Shown here piece after piece: positions 17,118 to 25,695 of a stretch of 64,000 nucleotides of DNA. Position 1 is the stretch's first letter. Each line of letters opens with the position of its first letter. The notes below the pieces were generated by a model. That model made no database searches, was not told where the DNA came from, and saw only the letters and a program-made list of their open reading frames with translations. Source of the stretch: JAFGUF01 sp040883315 (lineage in GTDB: Bacteria > Bacillota > Clostridia > Christensenellales > UMGS416); assembly GCA_040883315.1 (NCBI GenBank), contig JBFLKU010000005.1, forward strand, positions 1 to 64,000, in the 5' to 3' direction. A program made the translations under genes and the position numbers.

Positions 17118-18146
17118 ATGAAAATGCCTGCACTAATGAAAAAATATCCTGAAAAAGGACTATGGCTAGAAGAGGTGGATGTGCCTGCGCCACAGATGGG
17201 CGAGGTGCTGATAAAGATAGAGAAGACATCTATCTGCGGCACAGATCTGCACATATACAACTGGGAAGAATGGTCTCAAAGAACTATACCCGTGCCTATG
17301 GTAACAGGACACGAATTTGTGGGACACATAGCAAAGCTGGGTGAAAATGTCCATGGGCTAAAAGAAGGGGATTTGGTATCCGGCGAGGGGCACATAGTGT
17401 GTGGAAAGTGCAGAAACTGCCTGGCAGGTAGACGGCATCTATGCAACCACACAATGGGTGTGGGTGTGAATAGGCAGGGGGCATTTGCGGAATATCTTTG
17501 CATTCCTGCAGGGAACGTTTGGCTATGCGATGAAAAAATAGACCATGATGTGCTGGCGTGCTTTGATCCGCTGGGAAATGCAGTGCATACAGCATTGACA
17601 TACGACATGATAGGCGAAGATGTGCTGATAACAGGTGCTGGACCTATCGGTATAATGGCGGCAGCTGTCGCTAGGCACGTAGGAGCAAGGAATGTTGTTA
17701 TCACAGATATTAATCCATTTAGGCTGGAGATGGCAAAGCAGGCAGGAGTAAATTTGGCGATAGATGTGCGAAAGCACACGATTAGCGAAGCTATGCAAAA
17801 CCTGCACATGAGAGAAGGCTTTGACGTGGGCCTAGAGATGTCCGGTAGTCCATCGGCATTCACGCAGATGGTGGACAACATGATACACGGTGGCAGAATA
17901 GCCCTGCTTGGGCTGCAGACCAGTGCGGATATCGATTGGTCAAAGGTGATATTCAATAGCCTTGTGATAACGGGGATATATGGGCGGGAAATGTTTGAAA
18001 CATGGTACAAGATGACATCTATGCTGCAGAGCGGGCTGGATATATCGTCGGTAATTACGCACAGATTCCACTACACAGAATATGAAAAAGGCTTTGCAGC
18101 TATGAATGAAGGGAAAAGCGGAAAAGTAATATTGAACTGGGAATAG
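17118..18146 (+). CDS. tdh: L-threonine 3-dehydrogenase
   Basis: A zinc-dependent medium-chain dehydrogenase of 342 residues that oxidises threonine to 2-amino-3-ketobutyrate with NAD+. Catalytic zinc ligands are in SICGTDLHIYNW and GHEFVGHI; the structural zinc site is CGKCRNCLAGRRHLC; the nucleotide fold has GAGPIGIMAA. The TDLHIYNW segment separates Tdh from other family members. ATG follows TAAGGGGA. It is followed 18 bp later by kbl, so the pair converts threonine and CoA to glycine and acetyl-CoA. Confidence 0.96.
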   Translation: MKMPALMKKYPEKGLWLEEVDVPAPQMGEVLIKIEKTSICGTDLHIYNWEEWSQRTIPVPMVTGHEFVGHIAKLGENVHGLKEGDLVSGEGHIVCGKCRNCLAGRRHLCNHTMGVGVNRQGAFAEYLCIPAGNVWLCDEKIDHDVLACFDPLGNAVHTALTYDMIGEDVLITGAGPIGIMAAAVARHVGARNVVITDINPFRLEMAKQAGVNLAIDVRKHTISEAMQNLHMREGFDVGLEMSGSPSAFTQMVDNMIHGGRIALLGLQTSADIDWSKVIFNSLVITGIYGREMFETWYKMTSMLQSGLDISSVITHRFHYTEYEKGFAAMNEGKSGKVILNWE

Positions 18147-18164
18147 AAGAGGAAGGCAATTATT

Positions 18165-19358
18165 ATGGATAAAAAGAGCATGCTGAAAACATACAAAGAT
18201 GCGTTAGATGAGATAAAAAAAGAGAATCTATACAAAAACGAAAGAGTTATAACATCGCCGCAGCGTGCCAAAATAGATGTTGTTGGCAATGATGGGGTGC
18301 TGAACATGTGTGCCAATAATTATCTGGGGCTAGCTGACAATAGCGATGTGATTCAGGCTGCAAAAGAAAGCTATGATAGATGGGGATATGGGCTTAGCTC
18401 TGTTCGATTCATCTGCGGCACGCAACAAGTGCACAAGGATTTGGAGAATGCCATCAGCAGATTTTTAGGAATGGATGATACTATTTTGTATTCATCATGC
18501 TTTGATGCAAATGGTGGGCTTTTTGAGACTCTGCTGAGTGCTGATGACGCTATTATCAGCGACGAGCTGAACCATGCAAGCATAATTGATGGAGTGCGGC
18601 TATGCAAGGCAAAAAGGTATAGATACAAAAACAATAATATGGATGATTTGGAGAGCTGCCTGCAGAAGGCAGATGCGGACGGTGCAAAAATAAAAATGAT
18701 TGCAACAGACGGAGTTTTCTCCATGGATGGATTTATAGCAAACCTAAAAGGAATATGTGACCTGGCAGACAAATACGGCGCACTAGTGATGGTGGATGAT
18801 AGCCACGCAGTGGGATTTATAGGCGAAAACGGAAAAGGCACACACGAGCATTGCGGAGTGATGGGCAGAGTAGATATAATCACCGGTACTTTGGGCAAGG
18901 CATTGGGAGGAGCATCTGGCGGATATACATCGGCAAGAGGTGAAATCGTGGATTTGCTTCGCCAGCGCAGCAGACCATATCTTTTTTCAAATACTCTTGC
19001 TCCCAGCATTGCATCATCTGCACTGAAGGTATTTGAAATATTGGAAAGCTCTAATGAGCATCTTAACAGACTAAGAGAAAACACAGCATATTTTAGAAAG
19101 AGAATGAAAGAAGAAGGATTTGACATTCCAGAAGGTGTGCACCCGATAGTTCCCATCATGCTATATGATGCCAAAATAGCAGGAGACATGGCAGAGATGA
19201 TGCTTCAAAAGGGAATATATGTGGTTGGATTTTCATATCCTGTGGTGCCAAAGGGTAGGGCGAGAATACGCACTCAGATATCCGCTGCGCATTCTAAAGA
19301 GGATTTGGATTTTGCAATTAGTGCATTTGCGGAGTGCAAAGAAGAGATGGGAATATAA
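18165..19358 (+). CDS. kbl: glycine C-acetyltransferase (2-amino-3-ketobutyrate CoA ligase)
   Basis: This 397-residue PLP enzyme of the alpha-oxoamine synthase family cleaves 2-amino-3-ketobutyrate with CoA to glycine and acetyl-CoA. Motifs include NNYLGLA near residue 50, RFICGTQQVHKDLE, VDDSHAVGF and the PLP lysine in GTLGKALGG. It directly follows tdh on the same strand, which separates it from BioF or HemA-type relatives. It ends at a terminator shared with the convergent DsrE-like gene. Confidence 0.96.
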   Translation: MDKKSMLKTYKDALDEIKKENLYKNERVITSPQRAKIDVVGNDGVLNMCANNYLGLADNSDVIQAAKESYDRWGYGLSSVRFICGTQQVHKDLENAISRFLGMDDTILYSSCFDANGGLFETLLSADDAIISDELNHASIIDGVRLCKAKRYRYKNNNMDDLESCLQKADADGAKIKMIATDGVFSMDGFIANLKGICDLADKYGALVMVDDSHAVGFIGENGKGTHEHCGVMGRVDIITGTLGKALGGASGGYTSARGEIVDLLRQRSRPYLFSNTLAPSIASSALKVFEILESSNEHLNRLRENTAYFRKRMKEEGFDIPEGVHPIVPIMLYDAKIAGDMAEMMLQKGIYVVGFSYPVVPKGRARIRTQISAAHSKEDLDFAISAFAECKEEMGI

Positions 19359-19362
19359 CACA

Positions 19363-19387
19363 AAAGCACTGATTATTTCAGTGCTTT
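19363..19387. terminator. bidirectional terminator between kbl and DsrE-like gene
   Basis: A 10-bp perfect stem (AAAGCACTGA / TCAGTGCTTT) with a 5-nt loop lies between convergent genes. Confidence 0.75.
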
Positions 19388-19405
19388 ATAATAATTATGC
19401 TTATT

Positions 19406-19744
19406 TTAAAGAGTGATTATCTCATATCCATCTTCGATGAAATTAGTCATTGATACATGCCCGGACATGTCGCCAAGCAGCGGAATGCCGGTGGTTTTGT
19501 TATACGAGGCTACTTCCAGCTTAACAGAGCATGCCAAGCAAATGCTATGGATAAGCCCCAGTTCCTTCACTTCCAGATATAGCGGATTACTTTCTTTTTC
19601 CAATTCCCTAATTAAAGTAACGGCTTCACCCTCAATTACTATCTTGGCTTCGATTCCTCTTTCATGCATTTCTTTGGCGTTTAGCAGAACATGGACAAAG
19701 CACATAGGGTTGCCTTTGAATGCGAAAATAACAACTTTTTTCAT
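19406..19744 (-). CDS. DsrE-like family protein
   Basis: This 112-residue protein has the flavodoxin-like DsrE/F fold pattern: MKKVVIFAFKG, then F-x-H-V-L-L-N-A-K-E-M and a C-L-A-C motif (about residues 69-72) in the position of the sulfur-carrying cysteine of sulfurtransferase relatives. Similar small proteins are common in Clostridia. The start follows AAAGGAGAAC. It lies 64 bp downstream of the dehydratase-like gene on the same strand and may be co-transcribed. Confidence 0.75.
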   Translation of the reverse strand: MKKVVIFAFKGNPMCFVHVLLNAKEMHERGIEAKIVIEGEAVTLIRELEKESNPLYLEVKELGLIHSICLACSVKLEVASYNKTTGIPLLGDMSGHVSMTNFIEDGYEIITL

Positions 19745-19808
19745 AATTGTTCTCCTTTGCTCTATATGCTACTATTCTACAGCATATTAACCATACAGTA
19801 AATGGCAA

Positions 19809-21077
19809 TTAAAGAATATTTGATTTTCCGTCTTTTGCATTTGCCAGCATCAGCTTTATTCTGTTCTCTTGGTTCACCTTTGTTGCACCGGGGTCGTAGT
19901 CTATTGCTACAATATTTGAATCAGGATTATTTTCTTTTATTTTGCGAATCATGCCTTTCCCCGCTATGTGGTTTGGAAGGCAGCCAAAAGGCTGTGTGCA
20001 CACTATGTTGTTTACTCCCATATGGCAGAGATCCAGCATTTCTGCGGTCAGCAGCCAGCCTTCGCCCATTTTGTTGCCGTAGCCTACATAGTCCTTTGTT
20101 ATCAGGGATTTCAGCTCTTTATACTGGGTGACTGGCACGTAGCTGCTATTTTCCTCTATAATATTTTTCATTATTCTCTGTAGATAAAGCATGAAATCGA
20201 TGAATTTATTAACAAGGTATTTTTTTATGGAGCTGCCACCGTATATATCTACGTCGTCAACTCTATTATCAGCCTTAAATATCAAAAAGTCTAAAAGACC
20301 CGGTACCACCACTTCGCAGCCTTCATTTGCTAAAAATTCCTCTAGATTGTTGTTGCCAAGAGGAGCGTATTTCACGTATATTTCGCCAACTATTCCCACA
20401 CGCACTTTTTTCTCATCACGCTTTTCTATTTTCGCAAAGTCTTTTGTGATTTGTGCTAGGTTTTCCTTTATTTTGCCTATTCGCAGGTTTATGGCTTTTT
20501 GATACTCCTTGGAAAGCTTGTCCTCCCAATGCTCTACCAGCTTGTCTGTTTCGCCTTTGTTTATCTCATATGGTCTGGTTTGGTTTGCAAGCCACATCAA
20601 AAGGTCTGCATACACTACTGCGTATATTAACTGAACCATTAGATTGAGTGAAAGCTTAAAGCCGGGATTTTTCTCCAGACCGGATATATTCAAGGATATT
20701 ACAGGTATATGACCCATACCGCTTTGATTTAGTGCCTTTCTTAGCAGGTGAATGTAGTTGGATGCTCTGCATCCTCCTCCTGTTTGGGTGATGATAAGTG
20801 CAGTTTTGTTCACATCATATTTGCCGCTTTTCAGTGCGTCCAGCAGCTGCCCTATAACCAAGAGGGCAGGGTAGCATGTGTCGTTGTGCACATTTTTCAG
20901 CCCCTCATTCACTATGTTGTCATTGTCCGTATATAAAAGCTCCACATTGTAGCCATGCAAAAGAAGAGTTTTTTCAATCAGCCGCATATGTGTAGGCAGC
21001 ATCATTGGCATGAGCACAGTGTAGTTTTTCTTCATCTCCTTTGTGAAGATTACTCTATTATCGTTTTCCCTAGTCAT
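19809..21077 (-). CDS. 2-hydroxyacyl-CoA dehydratase-like Fe-S protein, partner of the activase
   Basis: The 422-residue protein resembles the dehydratase-like portion of large activase fusion proteins. Cysteines occur in patterns suited to Fe-S ligation: NDTCYPALL, GGGCRASNY, DLCHMG and CTQPFGCLPNH. Together with the upstream gene (968 residues) the two span about 1390 residues, close to the single-chain fusions known from lactobacilli. The 15-bp gap contains a GTGAGG ribosome site, so this is a genuine separate gene. It is expected to receive electrons from the ATP-driven activase. The substrate is unknown, and no acyl-CoA genes are nearby. Confidence 0.75.
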   Translation of the reverse strand: MTRENDNRVIFTKEMKKNYTVLMPMMLPTHMRLIEKTLLLHGYNVELLYTDNDNIVNEGLKNVHNDTCYPALLVIGQLLDALKSGKYDVNKTALIITQTGGGCRASNYIHLLRKALNQSGMGHIPVISLNISGLEKNPGFKLSLNLMVQLIYAVVYADLLMWLANQTRPYEINKGETDKLVEHWEDKLSKEYQKAINLRIGKIKENLAQITKDFAKIEKRDEKKVRVGIVGEIYVKYAPLGNNNLEEFLANEGCEVVVPGLLDFLIFKADNRVDDVDIYGGSSIKKYLVNKFIDFMLYLQRIMKNIIEENSSYVPVTQYKELKSLITKDYVGYGNKMGEGWLLTAEMLDLCHMGVNNIVCTQPFGCLPNHIAGKGMIRKIKENNPDSNIVAIDYDPGATKVNQENRIKLMLANAKDGKSNIL

Positions 21078-21092
21078 TTATCTACCTCACTC

Positions 21093-23999
21093 TTAGTCGA
21101 TGGCAGCAATCAAGCTGCGCAGCCTTATTCTGGCTGCACCAAGGTTGTTTATTTCGTCTATTTTTATTTGTGTATATAGCTTGCCTTTTCTCTCCAGCAG
21201 GTCGCGTATTTCATCTGATGTGATGGCATCTGTGCCGCAGCCAAATGAAACCAGCTGCACAAACTCCATGTTCTTGTGGTGGGTTACGTATTTGGCGGCG
21301 TTGTACATTCTGCTCTGATATGTCCATTGGTTCAGAACATTAAGGTTTGGTCTGGGCAGATGATGGGATATGCAGTCCTCAGAAATTAGCACCATATCAA
21401 ATGATGTAATCAAATCATCTATTCCGTGGTTTATCTCCAAATCTATGTGGTATGGTCTTCCAGACAGAACGATAACCTTTAAATCATGTTCTTTTGCATA
21501 TGCCATTGCCTTCTCGCCCTGCTTGCGAATGAAATGCTGATAATCATGCCTTGCATCATATGCTTTATCTACTGCTGCATACACCTGCTTTTTGCTAACC
21601 TTGTACATATCCTTAAAGAATGCATATGCTTTCTTTTTGAAATCCTTTTTTCTATGAAGCCCAAAGTATTCATTTATGTAGTTTACCTGATTCAGCCTTT
21701 TTATATTTGCTTTCAGTAGCTCAGGATAGTATGCTACAACAGGACAATTGTAGTGATTATCGCCGATTTCTTCATTGAAATTATAGCTCATGCATGGATA
21801 GAAAATGTCATCTATGCCCATGTCCAAAAGTACCTCGATGTGTCCGTGCATCAGCTTCGCAGGGTAGCACACAGTATCTGATGGAATTGTATGCTGTCCT
21901 TTGGTGTATATTTGACGTGTGGATACACCGGAATGCACTACCTCTACACCTAGTTCATTGAAAAATGCTACCCAGAAAGGCAGATTTTCATACATATTGA
22001 GACCCAGAGGTATGCCAATTTTCTTGTCAGATTCTATAATATCGAGATTTAATATATAGTTCAGCTTGTCTTTATATACATTTGGCACATTTGCTTTTAT
22101 TTCGCCTTTGTATGGGCGTTCGCAGCGATTGCCGAAAATGTATTTTTTGCCGTCATTGAATGTATTTATTGTTAGGTTGCAGTGATTTGTGCAAAGGTTG
22201 CAAACTGTGTTTGTGCTTTTGTGTGTGAAATTATCAAGCGCATCTTTGCTTACAATGCCAGATTCTACATCTTTTTGCTCCTTGGCGTATAGTGCCACGC
22301 CATATGCACCCATCAGGCCTGCAATGGATGGACGTGTAACATTTTTGCCTAGCTCTTTTTCAAAGCTTCGCAGAACCGCATCGTTTAGGAATGTGCCGCC
22401 TTGTACTACGATGTTTTCGCCTAAATCGTCGCTGTCGTGCACACGAACAACCTTGTATAGTGCGTTTTTCACCACGCTAAGTGAAAGGCCTGCTGATATG
22501 TCGCCAACGCTTGCGCCTTCTTTTTGTGCCTGCTTGATGGAGGAATTCATAAACACTGTGCATCTGCTTCCTAGGTCTATAGGTGTCTTTGCGAAAAGTG
22601 CCAGCTTTGCGAATTCGTCCACCTCATATCCCAATGCTTTGGCATAGGTTTGTATGAATGAGCCGCAGCCGGATGAACATGCCTCGTTTAAAAAGATGTT
22701 ATCAATGGCATGATTTTTTATATGAAAACATTTGATGTCCTGCCCCCCGATATCCATAATAAAATTAACATTATTATTGAAATGGTGTGCAGCCTTGTAG
22801 TGGGCTACAGTTTCCACAAGACCGTGGTCAATAGAAAAAGCCGTCTTAATCAAATCTTCGCCATAGCCAACCACTCCTGAAGATGCTATTTTTATATTGC
22901 TGCCCATTTTTTCGTACAGATTGGAAAGCTGCTTTTTAATTATCCTTACAGGGTTTCCTAAATTGGCTCCGTAGTATTCAAACAAAATATTGCAGTCTTT
23001 ATCTATCAATACTATTTTAGTGGTGGTAGAGCCTGCATCGATGCCAAGATAGGCATCGCCTTCATAGGATGAAATGTCTTTTCTAGGCACATCATTTTCT
23101 GAATGTCTTTTTACGAACTCTGCATATTCCTTTTCATCCTTAAACAAAGGCTCTAGTTTTTTTGTTTTTATAATTTGCTTATTTCCATTTTTCACAAGCG
23201 ATAAAAGCTCTTTGTAGGCTATTTGCTTTTCACCAGCTGAATACATGCTGGCACCGATTCCCACAAAATACTGTGAGTTCTCCGGCAGTACTGCCATTTC
23301 ATCTGTTAGCTTTAGGCTCTCCTTAAATCTATCTCGCAGACCTTTAGAGAATGTCAGAGGACCGCCTAGAAATACCACCTTGCCCTCGATTTCTCTGCCT
23401 TGTGCAAGCCCGGCAATTGTTTGGTCTACCACAGCCTGATGTATGCTGGCAGCAATATTGTTTTTGTTTGCTCCTTGGTTTAGAAGGGGCTGTATATCGC
23501 TTTTGGCAAATACACCGCAACGGGATGCGATGGTGTATATTTTATCATGGCTTAGGCTTAGCTCATTCAGCTCATCTAGGCTGACATCTAAAAGTGTAGC
23601 CATCTGGTCTATGAATGCGCCTGTGCCGCCTGCACATGAGCCGTTCATTCTGTATTCCACACCTTTTGTCAAAAAGATGATTTTTGCGTCCTCTCCGCCA
23701 AGCTCCACCACGACATCTGCATCTGGAATGTGCTCCTTTATCGCAAGCTGCGTTGCAAACACTTCCTGCACAAACGGCATGTCGCATGCCTTGCTCACTC
23801 CTAGCCCTGCAGAGCCTGTGAAGGCAGCGTGAAGCATTTCGTCATCTCCTACGAATTCAGATATATCCTGAAGCATTAATAGAGTGGTGTTGAAAACATC
23901 TGAAAAGTGCCTCTTGTAGTCCTTAAAGAGGATATTGTTTTCATTATCAAAAAGTACAACTTTAACAGTTGTTGAACCAATGTCTATTCCTAATTTCAT
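21093..23999 (-). CDS. double-ASKHA HgdC/BcrAD-type activase with DUF2229
   Basis: This 968-residue protein has two ASKHA ATPase repeats. The first (about 1-260) starts LGIDIGSTTVKV and has the cluster cysteines in SCAGGTGAF and ASRCGVFAKSD. The second (about 320-580) starts LGIDAGSTTTKI and has EACSSGCGSF and GSRCTVFMNS. A DUF2229-type region with CNLCTNHCN and NRCERPYKG follows. Each HgdC-like unit would use ATP to push an electron to a low potential; the downstream gene is the likely acceptor. Oxygen sensitivity is expected. ATG follows GAGGAAAG. A TTGACA box on the minus strand (24075-24080) may be its -35. Confidence 0.85.
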   Translation of the reverse strand: MKLGIDIGSTTVKVVLFDNENNILFKDYKRHFSDVFNTTLLMLQDISEFVGDDEMLHAAFTGSAGLGVSKACDMPFVQEVFATQLAIKEHIPDADVVVELGGEDAKIIFLTKGVEYRMNGSCAGGTGAFIDQMATLLDVSLDELNELSLSHDKIYTIASRCGVFAKSDIQPLLNQGANKNNIAASIHQAVVDQTIAGLAQGREIEGKVVFLGGPLTFSKGLRDRFKESLKLTDEMAVLPENSQYFVGIGASMYSAGEKQIAYKELLSLVKNGNKQIIKTKKLEPLFKDEKEYAEFVKRHSENDVPRKDISSYEGDAYLGIDAGSTTTKIVLIDKDCNILFEYYGANLGNPVRIIKKQLSNLYEKMGSNIKIASSGVVGYGEDLIKTAFSIDHGLVETVAHYKAAHHFNNNVNFIMDIGGQDIKCFHIKNHAIDNIFLNEACSSGCGSFIQTYAKALGYEVDEFAKLALFAKTPIDLGSRCTVFMNSSIKQAQKEGASVGDISAGLSLSVVKNALYKVVRVHDSDDLGENIVVQGGTFLNDAVLRSFEKELGKNVTRPSIAGLMGAYGVALYAKEQKDVESGIVSKDALDNFTHKSTNTVCNLCTNHCNLTINTFNDGKKYIFGNRCERPYKGEIKANVPNVYKDKLNYILNLDIIESDKKIGIPLGLNMYENLPFWVAFFNELGVEVVHSGVSTRQIYTKGQHTIPSDTVCYPAKLMHGHIEVLLDMGIDDIFYPCMSYNFNEEIGDNHYNCPVVAYYPELLKANIKRLNQVNYINEYFGLHRKKDFKKKAYAFFKDMYKVSKKQVYAAVDKAYDARHDYQHFIRKQGEKAMAYAKEHDLKVIVLSGRPYHIDLEINHGIDDLITSFDMVLISEDCISHHLPRPNLNVLNQWTYQSRMYNAAKYVTHHKNMEFVQLVSFGCGTDAITSDEIRDLLERKGKLYTQIKIDEINNLGAARIRLRSLIAAID

Positions 24000-24309
24000 C
24001 TTTCCTCACTATATATAAAAAATTTTATTTGCAATTTATGATTAATTAATAACTTTAGCAATATATTTATATTATGTCAACATACATTAACATAATTTAC
24101 ATATATCTTGCCTATATTTATTCTTGATTTTTATATAGCTGTAGCATGCATAATATACTATCTATATAAACGCAGCAACACTATTATATGATATAATTAT
24201 AAATATGTTAAAAAATAATTCTTAAGAATTTATTATTTTTTCCAACTTTTTCATGACAGCAGTGGTATATAGTATAGAGACGTTAAAAAATAGCATTAGG
24301 AGGTATAGA
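24000..24309. other. 310-bp divergent intergenic region
   Basis: This very AT-rich stretch separates the activase (minus) from the ECF sigma gene (plus). It holds a consensus minus-strand TTGACA at 24075-24080 with a weak TAAAGT 17 bp on, and a palindrome AATTCTTAAGAATT at 24217-24230 flanked by A and T runs. No RNA gene or riboswitch was recognised. Confidence 0.4.
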
Positions 24310-24852
24310 TTGGACAGATTCTTGGCTCAAAGATTTAAAAAAGGCGATAAAAACGCTTTTAAAGAGCTATACAGTGCAAATTTTGATAATGCGCTTCGTT
24401 TGGCAGCTGCAATTACAAAAAATACCGAGATGGCAAAGGACGCAGTGCAGACATCTTTTATTAGAGCATATGACTATAGGAAATCTTTTAATCCTCAGAT
24501 GGAATTTATTCATTGGTATAACAGGATATTGATAAATGAGTGCAAGAGGGCATTATCAAAGGATCAGAAAAATCCTGTAGTATATATAGATGACTACACA
24601 TCCATCAAAAAAAGTACACTTGATAGCTACAGATTTGAAAAATATGAAATGCTCTACGATGCCCTGCAAAATCTGAAAGATGATTTGAGGATACCGATTT
24701 TACTGAAATATATCAATGATTTCAGTGAGGCGGAGATAGCTGAGACACTAGATTTGAAATATAGCACTGTGAAATCCCGACTATATGAAGGCAGACAAAA
24801 GATCAAGAAAGCATTAGAGCAAAAAGGATATAAGGAGTACTTATATGAATAG
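24310..24852 (+). CDS. ECF-type RNA polymerase sigma factor (first of two)
   Basis: The reading frame is open from ATG 24253, but that start has no ribosome site. TTG 24310 lies 6 bp after a perfect AGGAGG and begins L-D-R-F-L-A-Q-R-F-K-K-G-D, the usual N-terminus of ECF factors, so it is chosen (180 residues). Region 2 covers about 10-80 (AFKELYSANF ... DAVQTSFIRAYDYRKSF) and region 4 about 120-175 (IPILLKYINDFSEAEIAETLDLKYSTVKSRLYEGRQKI). It overlaps the following anti-sigma gene by 8 bp. Confidence 0.9.
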   Translation: MDRFLAQRFKKGDKNAFKELYSANFDNALRLAAAITKNTEMAKDAVQTSFIRAYDYRKSFNPQMEFIHWYNRILINECKRALSKDQKNPVVYIDDYTSIKKSTLDSYRFEKYEMLYDALQNLKDDLRIPILLKYINDFSEAEIAETLDLKYSTVKSRLYEGRQKIKKALEQKGYKEYLYE

Positions 24853-25645
24853 ACTAGATAATGATTTGAAAAATGCTATTTTAAAAAATACAGTCTCTGA
24901 AAAAAACGCAAAGGATGAAATATGGGAAAACATTCAATGTGAATTGGAGGGAAATAATATGAAAAACACAAAAAAAGGCGGAAGCAAATTCGCAGTGGCA
25001 GCACTGAGCTTTATATTAATACTATTGGTTCTAGCTGTATTCACACCAACAGGCAGGGCTGCCGTAAGCAAGATAATGGATCTATTTGAGCCGGAAAAAA
25101 CAGTGGATACCACAGTGGAAGGCGAAGTGGAGACAACGGGTCAGCAGCTGCAGGTGGGCAACACTGTGTCGCCAGAGCCCGATACGACACCACAAAAGCA
25201 ATTAATGACCTATGTGCTATATGTGGATAGCGAAAGATATTCGTTTGAAACAATAGATGGAGTAGACACAATAGTGCCGATAAATTATCCGGCAGACTAC
25301 CCGGAAGTGTCAATGAAGATAGAGCAGATAACAGACAAATCTAAAGAAGAGATATCATCTGAAATAGTCAATCAGCTTAAAAGCGAACTGGACACAGTGA
25401 GTGAGCCATACCAAGTGAGCGAGCCTGTGGATGGCGTATGCATTGATGCCTACGATGGCGACCCGAACGGCACAAAGGAGACAATGCCTCAGTGGAATTC
25501 AAAGGTTGTGAAGTATTATTTGGTGGACAACACAGCTGGCGGAGCATTTATGATAAAAATTACGCTTTTTGTGGAGGCACAGGAAGGGCACGGAGCAAGA
25601 TTTGACGCTATGCTGAATGAATTTGTGGTGGTTCCGCAGGACTAG
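24845..25645 (+). CDS. transmembrane anti-sigma factor partner
   Basis: The 266-residue protein has a cytoplasmic N-terminus of about 45 residues (NDLKNAILKN..., charged helices), one membrane segment at about 46-68 and an extracellular domain of about 190 residues with a PEPDTTPQ linker. Its overlap with the ECF sigma gene identifies it as the likely anti-sigma factor. It lacks the Asn-Pro RsgI-type ectodomain found in the other two sigma partners of this window and has no recognised ligand-binding domain. A bidirectional terminator follows. Confidence 0.75.
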   Translation: MNRLDNDLKNAILKNTVSEKNAKDEIWENIQCELEGNNMKNTKKGGSKFAVAALSFILILLVLAVFTPTGRAAVSKIMDLFEPEKTVDTTVEGEVETTGQQLQVGNTVSPEPDTTPQKQLMTYVLYVDSERYSFETIDGVDTIVPINYPADYPEVSMKIEQITDKSKEEISSEIVNQLKSELDTVSEPYQVSEPVDGVCIDAYDGDPNGTKETMPQWNSKVVKYYLVDNTAGGAFMIKITLFVEAQEGHGARFDAMLNEFVVVPQD

Positions 25646-25670
25646 AAAAATTGCATAATATAAAAATAGT

Positions 25671-25694
25671 AAAAAGGCTGAAATATGCCTTTTT
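25671..25694. terminator. bidirectional terminator
   Basis: Arms AAAAAGGC and GCCTTTTT with an 8-nt loop lie between the convergent anti-sigma and MocR genes. Confidence 0.7.
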
Positions 25695-25695
25695 A

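Noticed and set aside
17276..18010. Open frame of 244 codons on the minus strand opposite tdh
   Set aside because: It is fully inside tdh, and its composition is that of an antisense shadow.
18371..19189. Long open frame of 272 codons on the minus strand opposite kbl
   Set aside because: It is antisense to a well-supported PLP enzyme, has a Ser/Phe/Pro-rich composition typical of antisense frames, and shows no recognised domain.
21078..21092. Frameshift splitting one 1400-residue activase-dehydratase gene
   Set aside because: The first gene ends at a proper TAA and the second has its own GTGAGG site and ATG within the 15-bp gap, so two genes are the simpler reading.
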